DNA from: Pseudomonas sp. efr-133-TYG-5
Lineage (GTDB): Bacteria; Pseudomonadota; Gammaproteobacteria; Pseudomonadales; Pseudomonadaceae
Assembly: GCF_030209175.1 (NCBI RefSeq)
Contig: NZ_JARVSM010000004.1
Coordinates: 496,001-560,000 of the forward strand
DNA: 64,000 nt
Direction of reading: 5' to 3'
Both the position numbers and the translations under genes were made by a program. The notes below the pieces were generated by a model, which had not been told where the DNA came from, made no database searches, and was given only the letters and a program-made list of their open reading frames with translations. This document shows positions 7,142-15,531 of this stretch, piece after piece; position 1 is the first letter of the stretch, and the number at the start of each line of letters is the position of its first letter.

Positions 7142-8533
7142 TTAGGCCTGAGCCAGCTGCGCATGCTCATCGGCCTCCAGCAGCGCCTTGTCGGTCTGCT
7201 GCATCGCCTGGCTGGTGATCGCACCGGCAGTGATCGAACCACTCACGTTCAACGCCGTACGACCCATGTCGATCAGCGGCTCGACGGAAATCAGCAACGC
7301 CACCAGAGACACCGGCAAGCCCATTGCCGGCAGCACGATCAGCGCGGCAAATGTCGCGCCACCCCCCACGCCGGCCACACCGGCCGAACTCAGGGTCACA
7401 ATCGCCACCAGTGTCGCGATCCACAGCGGATCCAGCGGGTTGATGCCCACGGTCGGCGCAACCATCACCGCCAACATTGCCGGGTACAGGCCGGCGCAAC
7501 CGTTCTGGCCGATGGTCGCGCCGAACGAGGCGGCGAAGCTGGCAATCGACTGCGGAATGCCCAGGCGTCGGGTCTGCGCCTCGATGCTCAGCGGAATGCT
7601 CGCCGCGCTGGAGCGGCTGGTGAAGGCGAAGGTCAGCACCGGCCAGATCTTGCGGAAGAAGCGCAGCGGATTGATCCCGGCCGCCGATACCAGCAGGCCG
7701 TGCACCACGAACATCAGGCCCAGGCCGAGGTACGAGACCACGACGAAACTGCCGAGCTTGATGATGTCCTGCAGGTTGGAACCGGCCACCACTTTGCTCA
7801 TCAGCGCCAGCACACCGTACGGGGTCAGCTTCATCACCAGACGCACCAGGCGCATGACCCAGGCTTGCAGGGTGTCGATGGCGTTGATCACTTTCTGACC
7901 TTTCTCGACGTCATCCTTGAGCAGTTGCAGCGCCGCGATACCGAGGAACGCCGCGAAGATCACCACGCTGATGATCGAGGTCGGCTTGGCACGGGCCAGG
8001 TCGGCGAACGGGTTCTGCGGAATGAACGACAGCAACAGTTGCGGCACGTTGAGGTCGGCGACCTTGCCGGCGTAATCGTTCTGGATGGTCTGCAGGCGCG
8101 CCATTTCCTGGGTGCCGGCGACCAGGCCTTCGGCGGTGAGGCCGAACAGGTTGGTCAGGCCGATGCCGATCAGCGCCGCAATCGCGGTGGTGAACAGCAG
8201 TGTGCCGATGGTCAGGAAACTGATCTTGCCCAGCGACGAGGCGTTGTGCAGACGGGCCACGGCGCTGAGGATCGATGCGAAGACCAGTGGGATGACGATC
8301 ATTTGCAGCAGCTGCACGTAGCCGTTGCCGACCAGATCGAACCAGCCGATCGAGGCCTTGAGGACCGGGTTGCCGGCACCGTAGACGGTGTGCAGGGCAA
8401 CGCCGAATGCCACGCCGAGCACCAGCGCGAGCAGGACTTTTTTCGCCAGGCTCCACGAGGTATGGCGGGTTTGTGCCAGACCGAACAGCAGGGCGAGGAA
8501 TACCAGCAGATTGAGGATCAGCGGCAGATTCAT
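7142..8533 (-). CDS. tcyP: L-cystine/cation symporter, TcyP (YdjN) family
   Basis: A 463-residue inner-membrane transporter of the dicarboxylate/amino acid:cation symporter superfamily. The N-terminal half is very close to E. coli TcyP (segments LAQTRHTSWSLAKKVLLALV, GNGYVQLLQM, IPLVFASILSAVARLHNAS, TNLFGLTAEGL), which imports cystine. The C-terminal half has the re-entrant loop serines (TSRSSAASIPLS) and the GGATFAAL segment typical of the fold. A ribosome site (TGGAG) precedes ATG 8533. It diverges from the HAD phosphatase gene across 241 bases. Confidence 0.88.
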   Translation of the reverse strand: MNLPLILNLLVFLALLFGLAQTRHTSWSLAKKVLLALVLGVAFGVALHTVYGAGNPVLKASIGWFDLVGNGYVQLLQMIVIPLVFASILSAVARLHNASSLGKISFLTIGTLLFTTAIAALIGIGLTNLFGLTAEGLVAGTQEMARLQTIQNDYAGKVADLNVPQLLLSFIPQNPFADLARAKPTSIISVVIFAAFLGIAALQLLKDDVEKGQKVINAIDTLQAWVMRLVRLVMKLTPYGVLALMSKVVAGSNLQDIIKLGSFVVVSYLGLGLMFVVHGLLVSAAGINPLRFFRKIWPVLTFAFTSRSSAASIPLSIEAQTRRLGIPQSIASFAASFGATIGQNGCAGLYPAMLAVMVAPTVGINPLDPLWIATLVAIVTLSSAGVAGVGGGATFAALIVLPAMGLPVSLVALLISVEPLIDMGRTALNVSGSITAGAITSQAMQQTDKALLEADEHAQLAQA

Positions 8534-8774
8534 GAGATCTCCAGGAAAGACTTTGCCAACAGCCTTCCGGGGCTGCTGCGAACCGGCAAGCCTAACAGCT
8601 TGATTTGCAATGATTTAATACCGAAATCGCAGGGCGTCCGTCGTTTTTGGAATAAGCGCATGTCGTTCTCGGGGATGCAGCTGGCGCAATGTGGACGCAC
8701 GCGGTCGCTGACAGACGGGAACTGTCACACATATTTGTTAGCGTCGAGACTTTCAATCCGGGGAGAAGGCGTCG

Positions 8775-9830
8775 ATGAAATTCGCACCGAAATGTTTGGC
8801 CGCAGCACTGTGTCTGGGCCTGGCGGGCCAGGTTTTCGCCACTGACCTGAAACACTGGCCGGCCGATCAGGCCAAAGCCCTGGACGCGATGATCGCGGCC
8901 AACGCCAACAAGGGTAACTACGCGGTGTTCGACATGGACAACACCAGTTACCGCTATGACCTCGAAGAGTCGCTGCTGCCGTTCATGGAGAACAAGGGCC
9001 TGATTACCCGCGACAAACTCGATCCCTCGCTGAAACTGATGCCGTTCAAGGACACCGCCGACCACAAGGAAAGCCTGTTCAGCTACTACTACCGCCTCTG
9101 CGAAGTCGATGACATGGTCTGCTACCCGTGGGTGGCGCAGGTGTTCTCCGGCTTCACGCTCAAGGAGCTCAAGGGCTACGTCGATGAGTTGATGGCCTCG
9201 GGCAAACCGGTGCCGGCGACTTATTACGAAGGCGACGTGGTGAAGAACCTCGACGTACAGCCGCCGAAAGTCTTCACCGGCCAGGCCGAGTTGTACAACA
9301 AGCTGATGGAGAACGGCATCGAGGTCTACGTGATGACCGCCGCCTCCGAGGAACTGGTGCGCATGGTCGCCGCCGATCCGAAGTACGGCTACAACGTCAA
9401 ACCGCAGAACGTGATCGGCGTGACGACGTTGCTGAAGAACCGCGAAACCGGCGAGCTGACCACCGCGCGCAAGCAGATCAGCGCCGGCAAGTATGACGAG
9501 AAGGCCAACCTTGGCCTCGAACTGACGCCGTACCTGTGGACCCCGGCGACCTGGATGGCCGGCAAGCACGCCGCGATCCTGACCTACATCGACGAGTGGA
9601 AAAAACCGGTGCTGGTCGGTGGCGACACCCCGAGCAGCGACGGCTATATGTTGTTCCACGATGTCGACGTGGCGAAGGGCGGCATCCACCTGTGGGTCAA
9701 CCGCAAGGACAAGTACATGACCCAGCTCAACGGCATGATGGCCAAGCACGCCGCGGCGCAGGCCAAGGAAGGGCTGCCGGTGACGGCGGACAAGAACTGG
9801 GTGATCGTCAAACCCGAGGAAATTCAGTAA
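8775..9830 (+). CDS. pchP: Periplasmic HAD phosphatase, phosphorylcholine phosphatase-like
   Basis: A 351-residue protein with a Sec signal peptide ending VFA at residue 22. In the mature numbering the HAD motif I is D31-M-D33-N-T35, the numbering reported for Pseudomonas phosphorylcholine phosphatase PchP. Motif II is VMTAAS and motif IV GGDTPSSDG. The region YRYDLEESLLPF and YYRLCEVDDMVCYPWVAQVF also fit PchP. Expected role: removing phosphate from phosphorylcholine released by phospholipase C in the periplasm, feeding choline and betaine catabolism. RBS GGGAGAAGG precedes ATG 8775. No choline-pathway genes are adjacent. Confidence 0.82.
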   Translation: MKFAPKCLAAALCLGLAGQVFATDLKHWPADQAKALDAMIAANANKGNYAVFDMDNTSYRYDLEESLLPFMENKGLITRDKLDPSLKLMPFKDTADHKESLFSYYYRLCEVDDMVCYPWVAQVFSGFTLKELKGYVDELMASGKPVPATYYEGDVVKNLDVQPPKVFTGQAELYNKLMENGIEVYVMTAASEELVRMVAADPKYGYNVKPQNVIGVTTLLKNRETGELTTARKQISAGKYDEKANLGLELTPYLWTPATWMAGKHAAILTYIDEWKKPVLVGGDTPSSDGYMLFHDVDVAKGGIHLWVNRKDKYMTQLNGMMAKHAAAQAKEGLPVTADKNWVIVKPEEIQ

Positions 9831-9843
9831 GACCGTGTCGCTC

Positions 9844-9923
9844 CCATCGCTGCACGCCAGTTCCCACAGTGTCCAAGGTGAAAACACCTTAAATCCCTGT
9901 GGGAGCTGGCTTGCCAGCGATGG
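9844..9923. repeat. REPIN of a second REP class
   Basis: An inverted pair built on a different core from the others in this window: reverse copy 9844-9868 and forward copy 9898-9923 (TGTGGGAGCTGGCTTGCCAG). It sits between pchP and the ilvD terminator. Confidence 0.8.
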
Positions 9924-9955
9924 GGCCCCATGCTCACCCATTGATTCGATCAGGC

Positions 9956-9990
9956 AAAAAAATGCCCCGCACTTGGCGGGGCATTTTTAT
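9956..9990. terminator. Bidirectional rho-independent terminator between pchP and ilvD
   Basis: The stem TGCCCCGC / GCGGGGCA (9963-9970 and 9976-9983) with a 5-base loop is flanked by AAAAAA on the left and TTTTT on the right. It can end transcription of pchP on the plus strand and of ilvD on the minus strand. Confidence 0.9.
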
Positions 9991-10004
9991 TCGACGGCTA
10001 AAAC

Positions 10005-11846
10005 CTACAGCCCGTCGAGCATTGCCTTGTTGCGTACCGCGCCCTTGTCGGCGCTGGTCGCCAGCAGGGCGTAGGCCTTGAGTGCGGTGGTGACTTTGCG
10101 TGGACGCTGCTCGACCGGTTTCCAGCCTTTCTTGTCCTGCTCGACCCGGCGCGCGGCCAGTTCTTCGTCGCTGATCAACAGGTTGATCGAACGGTTCGGA
10201 ATGTCGATCAGCACCTTGTCGCCATCCTGCACCAGACCGATCGCGCCGCCGGCCGCTGCCTCTGGAGAGGCGTGACCGATGGACAGGCCGGACGTGCCGC
10301 CGGAGAAACGCCCGTCGGTGAGCAGCGCACAGGCTTTGCCCAGGCCCTTGGACTTGAGGTACGAGGTCGGGTAGAGCATTTCCTGCATGCCCGGGCCGCC
10401 TTTCGGGCCTTCGTAGCGAATGATGACGATGTCGCCTTCCTTCACTTCGTCGGCGAGGATGCCGCGCACCGCGCTGTCCTGGCTTTCGAAGATCTTCGCA
10501 TTGCCTTCGAAGACGTGAATCGACTCGTCGACCCCGGCGGTTTTCACCACGCAGCCATCGAGAGCGATGTTGCCGTACAGCACGGCGAGGCCGCCTTCTT
10601 TCGAATAGGCGTGCTCGAAGCTGCGGATGCAGCCGTTTTCACGGTCGTCGTCGAGGGTTTCCCAGCGGGTCGACTGGCTGAACGCGGTCTGCGTCGGGAT
10701 GCCGGCCGGACCGGCCTTGAAGAAGTGATGCACGGCTTCGTCATCGGTCTGGGTGATGTCCCACTTGGCGATGGCTTCTTCCATGCTGCGGCTGTGCACG
10801 GTCGGCAGGTCGGTGTGCAGCAGGCCGCCACGGGCCAGCGAACCGAGGATGCTGAAGATGCCGCCGGCGCGGTGCACGTCTTCCATGTGGTACTTCTGGA
10901 TGTTCGGCGCGACCTTGCACAGTTGCGGCACCTTGCGCGACAGACGATCAATGTCACGCAGGTCGAAATCGATCTCCGCCTCCTGGGCGGCGGCCAGCAA
11001 GTGCAGGATGGTGTTGGTCGAGCCGCCCATGGCGATGTCGAGCATCATGGCGTTTTCGAACGCCTTGAAGTTGGCGATGTTGCGCGGCAGCACCGATTCG
11101 TCGTTCTCGCCGTAATAACGCTTGCACAGCTCGACGATGGTGCGGCCGGCCTGCAGGAACAGCTGCTCGCGGTCGCTGTGGGTGGCCAGGGTCGAACCGT
11201 TGCCCGGCAAGGCCAGGCCGAGGGCTTCGGTCAGGCAGTTCATCGAGTTGGCGGTGAACATGCCGGAGCACGAACCGCAGGTCGGGCAGGCGCTGCGCTC
11301 GTACTCGGCAACCTTCTCGTCAGAAGCGCTGGAGTCGGCGGCGATGACCATGGCATCGACCAAATCGAGGCCGTGGCTGGCCAGTTTGGTCTTGCCGGCT
11401 TCCATCGGGCCGCCGGAAACGAAGATCACCGGAATGTTCAGGCGCAGGGCGGCCATCAGCATGCCCGGAGTGATCTTGTCGCAGTTGGAGATACAGACGA
11501 TGGCGTCGGCGCAGTGGGCGTTGACCATGTATTCGACGGAGTCGGCGATGATCTCGCGGCTCGGCAGCGAATAGAGCATGCCGTCGTGGCCCATGGCGAT
11601 GCCGTCGTCGACAGCGATGGTGTTGAATTCCTTGGCCACGCCACCGGCGCGTTCGATCTCGCGGGCCACCAACTGGCCGAGGTCCTTGAGGTGCACGTGG
11701 CCCGGCACGAACTGGGTAAAGGAGTTGGCAATGGCGATGATCGGCTTCTTGAAGTCGTCATCCTTCATCCCGGTGGCGCGCCACAGTGCGCGGGCGCCGG
11801 CCATGTTGCGGCCGTGGGTGGATGTTTTCGAACGGTAATCAGGCAT
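10005..11846 (-). CDS. ilvD: Dihydroxy-acid dehydratase
   Basis: A 613-residue cytosolic iron-sulfur enzyme converting dihydroxy-isovalerate and dihydroxy-methylvalerate to the 2-oxo acids in valine and isoleucine synthesis. Length matches E. coli IlvD (616). The cluster and metal sites are seen in CISNCDKITPGM and CPTCGSCSGMFTANSMNCL; the C-terminal half has GGPGMQEML and DGRFSGGTSGLSIGH. The start ATG 11846 gives the conserved MPDYRSKTSTHGRNMAGAR. It is followed by the bidirectional terminator at 9956-9990. It is a core gene; the accessory peptide operon ends just upstream of it. Confidence 0.97.
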   Translation of the reverse strand: MPDYRSKTSTHGRNMAGARALWRATGMKDDDFKKPIIAIANSFTQFVPGHVHLKDLGQLVAREIERAGGVAKEFNTIAVDDGIAMGHDGMLYSLPSREIIADSVEYMVNAHCADAIVCISNCDKITPGMLMAALRLNIPVIFVSGGPMEAGKTKLASHGLDLVDAMVIAADSSASDEKVAEYERSACPTCGSCSGMFTANSMNCLTEALGLALPGNGSTLATHSDREQLFLQAGRTIVELCKRYYGENDESVLPRNIANFKAFENAMMLDIAMGGSTNTILHLLAAAQEAEIDFDLRDIDRLSRKVPQLCKVAPNIQKYHMEDVHRAGGIFSILGSLARGGLLHTDLPTVHSRSMEEAIAKWDITQTDDEAVHHFFKAGPAGIPTQTAFSQSTRWETLDDDRENGCIRSFEHAYSKEGGLAVLYGNIALDGCVVKTAGVDESIHVFEGNAKIFESQDSAVRGILADEVKEGDIVIIRYEGPKGGPGMQEMLYPTSYLKSKGLGKACALLTDGRFSGGTSGLSIGHASPEAAAGGAIGLVQDGDKVLIDIPNRSINLLISDEELAARRVEQDKKGWKPVEQRPRKVTTALKAYALLATSADKGAVRNKAMLDGL

Positions 11847-12103
11847 TGGAGCACTCCGGGCGGCTAATCAGGTATCAAAAGGGAAGTGAGCTTCTATTGA
11901 CGTCTGGAACACTCAGAAATGGCCGTGTGTCCGGATGTTGCCGATGGCGTTGCGGGATCGCCGCTAGCCTCAGCCTGAGCTCATAAACCCGCCGGGGATG
12001 AATGGCGATGAATCTGGCGATTCTACACCGCTGGCGTCAGGAGGGAATGGCGCAAAGCGTTGTTGCAGTGCTGACGGAGCGTGCGGGATGACGACCGGCA
12101 GGC

Positions 12104-13336
12104 TCAATCACTCCCTGAAGGGGTGATGGCGCTGGCGGCAAGCACTCTGGCGCGCTGGCCGATGCGCTTGTTCAACGCCAGCGCAATGCAACTGAGCAGG
12201 ACAAAACAGTAACCGAGGGTCGCTTGCAGGTTGCTCGGGCCCAGGCTGATCAGCGCGCTGATCAAGCCACCGCAGATGAAGATGATCGTGCTGCCGGCCG
12301 AGGCCGCCGTGCCGGCATTTTCCGGGAACAGGTCCATGGCCCGCGAGGTGGCGGCCGGGCGCGCAATGGTGGTGCCGGCGGTGCAGATCAGCATCGGCAC
12401 CAGCACCGTGGCAGGCGTGAGCGCGAAGTGCTGCGAGAGCAGTAGCATCACCAGCCCCGCCAGCAGGATCAGGCTCAACCCGGCAATGATCTGTTGCGCG
12501 CAGCTGATGCGCCGGCTCAACAGTGCGGCGGCAATGCCACCAACGATATAGGCCGCCCCGTAGACCAGCAGGATCAGCGAGAACTCGGAGGCCGACAGTT
12601 GCAGTTGATCCATGAAGATCAGCGGCGAGATGACGATGAACGAGAAGTGGCAGGCAAATGCAAACGCGGAAATCAGCCAGTAGCCGACGAACTCGAAATC
12701 CCCCAGCACCCGGCGATACGCTTTGAAGAAGTTGAGGGGCGCGTTGCGCGGGGCTCGAGGTGGGTTTTCCAGAAACAACCAGGCCTTGATCAGCACCGCG
12801 GCAGCCAGTGCGGTGAACACCCAGAAACTGCCGCGCCAGCCGAGGGTGGCTTGCAGAAAGGTGCCGGCCAGTGGCGACAGCGAAATGAAGATCCCCGTCG
12901 CGGTCACCATCAGAATGCGCAAGCGGTCGCGCTCCACCCCCTCGAACAGGTCCTGAACCAGCGCCTGCGACAGCACAAAGCAGCCGCAACCCACTGCCTG
13001 CAACAGGCGCAAGGCCAGAAACAGGTTGTAGTCGTCGGTCAGGGTGCAGCCGAGCGCCCCCAGCATCGACACCGCCATGCCCGCGAGCAGCAGGCCTTTT
13101 CGCCCGATCACGTCGGAGAGCGGCCCGATCAGCAGTTGCGCGAACGCGATGCCGATGGCGAACAGGCTGATCGACAACGCAATGTCCTGCGGGGCGCTGC
13201 GAAAGTGTTCGGCCAGTGCCGGAAACGAGGGCAGCAGCACGTCCAGGGGAAACACGCCGAGCAATACCATCGCCAGCAACAGGCTCACAGCTGCGCGCCG
13301 CTGGCGCGGGCTTACTGCAGATTGTCCGTCATCCAT
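12104..13336 (-). CDS. MFS exporter, Bcr/CflA-like, of the peptide-oxidation operon
   Basis: A 410-residue inner-membrane protein with about 12 hydrophobic segments. The motif A loop between helices 2 and 3 is GPLSDVIGRKGLLLAG, and the helix 1 region (LGVFPLDVLLPSFPALAEHF) is typical of the Bcr/CflA drug-efflux subgroup. It is the last gene of a four-gene minus-strand operon; its start overlaps the diiron oxygenase gene by 8 bases. By context it is probably the exporter or self-protection pump for the product made from the 23-residue peptide. A generic drug exporter is the alternative. I see no clear terminator after it. Confidence 0.8.
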   Translation of the reverse strand: MDDGQSAVSPRQRRAAVSLLLAMVLLGVFPLDVLLPSFPALAEHFRSAPQDIALSISLFAIGIAFAQLLIGPLSDVIGRKGLLLAGMAVSMLGALGCTLTDDYNLFLALRLLQAVGCGCFVLSQALVQDLFEGVERDRLRILMVTATGIFISLSPLAGTFLQATLGWRGSFWVFTALAAAVLIKAWLFLENPPRAPRNAPLNFFKAYRRVLGDFEFVGYWLISAFAFACHFSFIVISPLIFMDQLQLSASEFSLILLVYGAAYIVGGIAAALLSRRISCAQQIIAGLSLILLAGLVMLLLSQHFALTPATVLVPMLICTAGTTIARPAATSRAMDLFPENAGTAASAGSTIIFICGGLISALISLGPSNLQATLGYCFVLLSCIALALNKRIGQRARVLAASAITPSGSD

Positions 13337-14267
13337 CGATCAGTCCTGCCCTGGTAAACAGCGTGCGATTCTGTTCGCAAGCAAAGAAGCCGGCCTCGCG
13401 CAGCGCTTGCAGCGTGGCAATCGCGCCGCTGCGCGCCCTGGCCCGGTTGGCCTTGGCCGTGGCCATGCCGCCGACAATGTCTGCCACATCGCGGTCGGCA
13501 ATCCCGGCCTCGCGCAGGCTCTGTTGCAGCCACTGCTCATCGACTTCGAAGAAGATCCCGATGATTTCCAGCAAGGCGCCTGCGACAAAGGTTTGCCGGC
13601 GGCTGTCCAGGCGCTGCCACAGGTAGCGGAACACGGCGGCGAAGTAACGGCTGTGGCGGGCCTCGTCACTGAGGTGGTCGCGCAGCATGTCACTGACGCT
13701 GCACACCAGACCGTCGCGACACACCTCGAGCAGTTCCCGGGCAATGATGGTTTCCGAAACGAAACCGACCACGAACCAGGCCAGCGCCCGGTGTTCCTCG
13801 CCGGTGCGGGCAATCAAAGCATTCAGGCGGGTGATCCGTCGCGGCATTCGCGGTCGCCCGGTGATGCCATAGAAGCTGGCGACCTGCTCGGCGAGCAGGC
13901 AGGAAAACAGGGCGTGATAGCCCTCGTCCGTGTAGAGCTGGAGTGCGGCGGTTTTCATCTGCGGCATGACACGGGCCGGCAGTTCGCCATGAACGATGAC
14001 TTCCACCGCACGATTGACGATGCGGTGCTCGAGCAACGTGGTGTAGTCGAGGAAATGCACCAGATGATTGGCGCTCAGCCGATGCTGGACCTCGCGGCCT
14101 GCCGCGGCGATGGCCGGATGGGCGAGGTAGGGCAGGAAGGCCGGCGGGAACCAGTGGCGGGTTTGCAGTTGCTGCAACAGGTCTTCCGGCAACCGGTAGT
14201 CGTGGTTGCTGGTACGCACCGCCGCGCGGCGGTTCCAGTCGCCGAGGGTGAATGACGGCGCGCTCAT
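13329..14267 (-). CDS. AurF-type diiron oxygenase (N-oxygenase family)
   Basis: A 312-residue ferritin-like protein. Seven residues match the order and nearly the spacing of the metal ligands of the p-aminobenzoate N-oxygenase AurF: E80, E115, H118, E172, H198, E202 and H205 (motifs DEGYH and DEARH). AurF-type enzymes use O2 to oxidise aryl amines; other members hydroxylate carbon. The substrate here is unknown, but the operon suggests a modified peptide or a residue cut from it. ATG 14267 overlaps the stop of the SagB-like gene as ATGA, and the 3' end overlaps the exporter by 8 bases. A frame extended to 15011 is not credible because it covers the SagB gene. Confidence 0.82.
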   Translation of the reverse strand: MSAPSFTLGDWNRRAAVRTSNHDYRLPEDLLQQLQTRHWFPPAFLPYLAHPAIAAAGREVQHRLSANHLVHFLDYTTLLEHRIVNRAVEVIVHGELPARVMPQMKTAALQLYTDEGYHALFSCLLAEQVASFYGITGRPRMPRRITRLNALIARTGEEHRALAWFVVGFVSETIIARELLEVCRDGLVCSVSDMLRDHLSDEARHSRYFAAVFRYLWQRLDSRRQTFVAGALLEIIGIFFEVDEQWLQQSLREAGIADRDVADIVGGMATAKANRARARSGAIATLQALREAGFFACEQNRTLFTRAGLIDG

Positions 14268-15334
14268 GACTGACGCTGCTCGCGCAGCAGATCGTGCATC
14301 TCCCGGCACATTGCCTGGCCGTCGCTTTCGCCGCATCCGACAAAAAACAATGGCTCTTCGGCACTGTCCTGAAGCTGCAGGAGTGCCTCGACCTGGCTGT
14401 CGGCCAACGCCCCGGTCAGCCAGGTGCGCAGCCCCAGCGCCGTGGCGACCAGCTGGAAGGTCTGGGAGACATGCCCGGCTTCCACCAGCGCCATGCGATA
14501 GGCGCGTGAATGCGGGTATTTCCACCAGAGCCGGTCGAAGCGTGCGGTGATGAACAGCCCCAGCGGCAGGTTGTTGATGAAGTGCTGGCCGCAGAGCATT
14601 TGGCCGAGCGCGACATCCGGCAACGGACCGACCGGGCTCAGGCTGTGTTCGGCCGGGTGATAGGCATAGAGGCCGGGCGCCAGGCCAGCGACGTTCTGCA
14701 CCAGCACGAAGCCTTCGCAGGCGTTCAGCCCGCCACCCGAGGGGCTGCTGCGCCGTGCGCCAAGCCCTGGGGCGATGCTGTCGTCGCGATCCGCGTCGCG
14801 CTCGTGCAGGTAGCCCAGGGACAGGTACAGCAAGGTGCTGACGTCGCCGAGTGCCAGGGGGCTGTCGGTGAAGCTGCGGCAGGTCTTGCGGCGCAGCAGG
14901 GCGCTGGCCAGCATGTCGTGCTTCAGCACGCCGGCAGCCGGCAGCCGGATGTGTTCGGTGGTCGTTGAGCGCCTGCTCTCGGGCGCGGCCGTGGTCAGCA
15001 CTTCGTCGCAATGTTGCAGGTATTGTCGCGACCAGTCTTCAACGGATTGCGGGGGCGACTCGAAGGGGATGTCCCGGGTGCCGATGTGAAAGATCTTCGA
15101 CAGTTCGTCCCAGCCCCAGTCCGGTGTTTCAATCTTCGAGCAAGTTAATATTTCCGCCGTTGCAAGTTGTGCATCGATTGTGTTGTTTTTGTCGAAGTAG
15201 TTCGGGTTTTCAATAAGTTGTGCCAGGCGCCTGGCGTATTCAGGATCAAGTTGATATTGCGTGTGGTTTTTATAGTTCCAGACAATCTGGTCCGGCGAGC
15301 GTGGCAATATGAACAAGTAAGGATTTATATGCAT
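14264..15334 (-). CDS. SagB/ThcOx-type FMN dehydrogenase (nitroreductase fold)
   Basis: A 356-residue protein from ATG 15334 (a TTG at 15358 would add 8 residues). The C-terminal 220 residues are a SagB-type nitroreductase domain: RRKTCRSFTDSPLALGDVSTL, RSSPSGGG, the GLAPGLYAYHPAEHSL hairpin, and VEAGHVSQTFQLVATALGL. The N-terminal 130 residues form a separate helical domain (INPYLFILPRS...QIVWNYKNHTQYQLD). SagB enzymes oxidise azolines to azoles in peptides together with a YcaO cyclodehydratase, but no YcaO gene lies nearby, so this one may dehydrogenate another bond. It follows the 23-residue peptide gene across a terminator-like hairpin. The 5' end is noticeably AT-rich. Confidence 0.85.
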   Translation of the reverse strand: MHINPYLFILPRSPDQIVWNYKNHTQYQLDPEYARRLAQLIENPNYFDKNNTIDAQLATAEILTCSKIETPDWGWDELSKIFHIGTRDIPFESPPQSVEDWSRQYLQHCDEVLTTAAPESRRSTTTEHIRLPAAGVLKHDMLASALLRRKTCRSFTDSPLALGDVSTLLYLSLGYLHERDADRDDSIAPGLGARRSSPSGGGLNACEGFVLVQNVAGLAPGLYAYHPAEHSLSPVGPLPDVALGQMLCGQHFINNLPLGLFITARFDRLWWKYPHSRAYRMALVEAGHVSQTFQLVATALGLRTWLTGALADSQVEALLQLQDSAEEPLFFVGCGESDGQAMCREMHDLLREQRQS

Positions 15335-15362
15335 GAGGGCATCAGTCTCTGCAGGCAACTGG

Positions 15363-15399
15363 AAAAAGACGCCGGGAGGCCGGCACTTCCCGGCGTCTT
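15363..15399 (-). terminator. Internal terminator/attenuator between peptide gene and sagB-like gene
   Basis: A perfect 12-bp stem (AAGACGCCGGGA at 15366-15377 pairing with 15388-15399) with a 10-base loop is followed on the minus strand by a T run (complement of AAAAA at 15363-15367). It starts 8 bases after the peptide stop codon and ends 29 bases before the ATG of the dehydrogenase. It would give many transcripts of the peptide and few of the enzymes, the arrangement seen after several RiPP precursors. Confidence 0.85.
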
Positions 15400-15406
15400 C
15401 ATTTAC

Positions 15407-15478
15407 TTAGCGGGCCTTCGGGGCAACCAGAAAAGCAAGGTTGGCGATTTTGTGGGTTTCCAGAGTAACTGCTTTCAT
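15407..15478 (-). CDS. 23-residue peptide, candidate RiPP precursor
   Basis: A 24-codon frame: ATG at 15478, TAA at 15407-15409. The peptide begins MKAVTLETHKIAN and ends LVAPKAR; it has no Cys, Ser, Trp or Tyr and a basic C-terminus. The Shine-Dalgarno AAGGAG lies 8 bases before ATG and a good promoter lies about 55-80 bases upstream. No alternative long frame covers it. It heads an operon with a SagB-type dehydrogenase, a diiron oxygenase and an exporter, separated from them by a terminator hairpin. Size recalls PqqA (about 23 residues), but I see no sequence likeness. A regulatory leader peptide is the alternative; no amino acid is strongly repeated, which argues against classic attenuation. 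Confidence 0.75.
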   Translation of the reverse strand: MKAVTLETHKIANLAFLVAPKAR

Positions 15479-15509
15479 TGTATGAACTCCTTGTTCATTG
15501 ATTTTGGAA

Positions 15510-15525
15510 GTCACCTCGTGGTGAC
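15510..15525. promoter_or_regulatory. Palindrome GTCACC-TCGT-GGTGAC at the predicted transcript start
   Basis: A 6-bp inverted repeat around a 4-base centre lies directly downstream of the -10 box of the peptide promoter, where transcription would begin. It could be an operator or a 5' stem protecting the message. Confidence 0.5.
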
Positions 15526-15531
15526 AACTTA

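Noticed and set aside
12008..12091. 27-residue plus-strand frame between ilvD and the exporter
   Set aside because: No convincing ribosome site, no promoter seen and no family likeness; the gap is better explained as ilvD promoter DNA.
15407..15478. Classic amino-acid attenuation leader as sole explanation of the 23-codon frame
   Set aside because: No run of one codon type is present, the hairpin lies after the stop rather than competing with an antiterminator that I can see, and the operon is not an amino-acid pathway. Kept as an alternative only.
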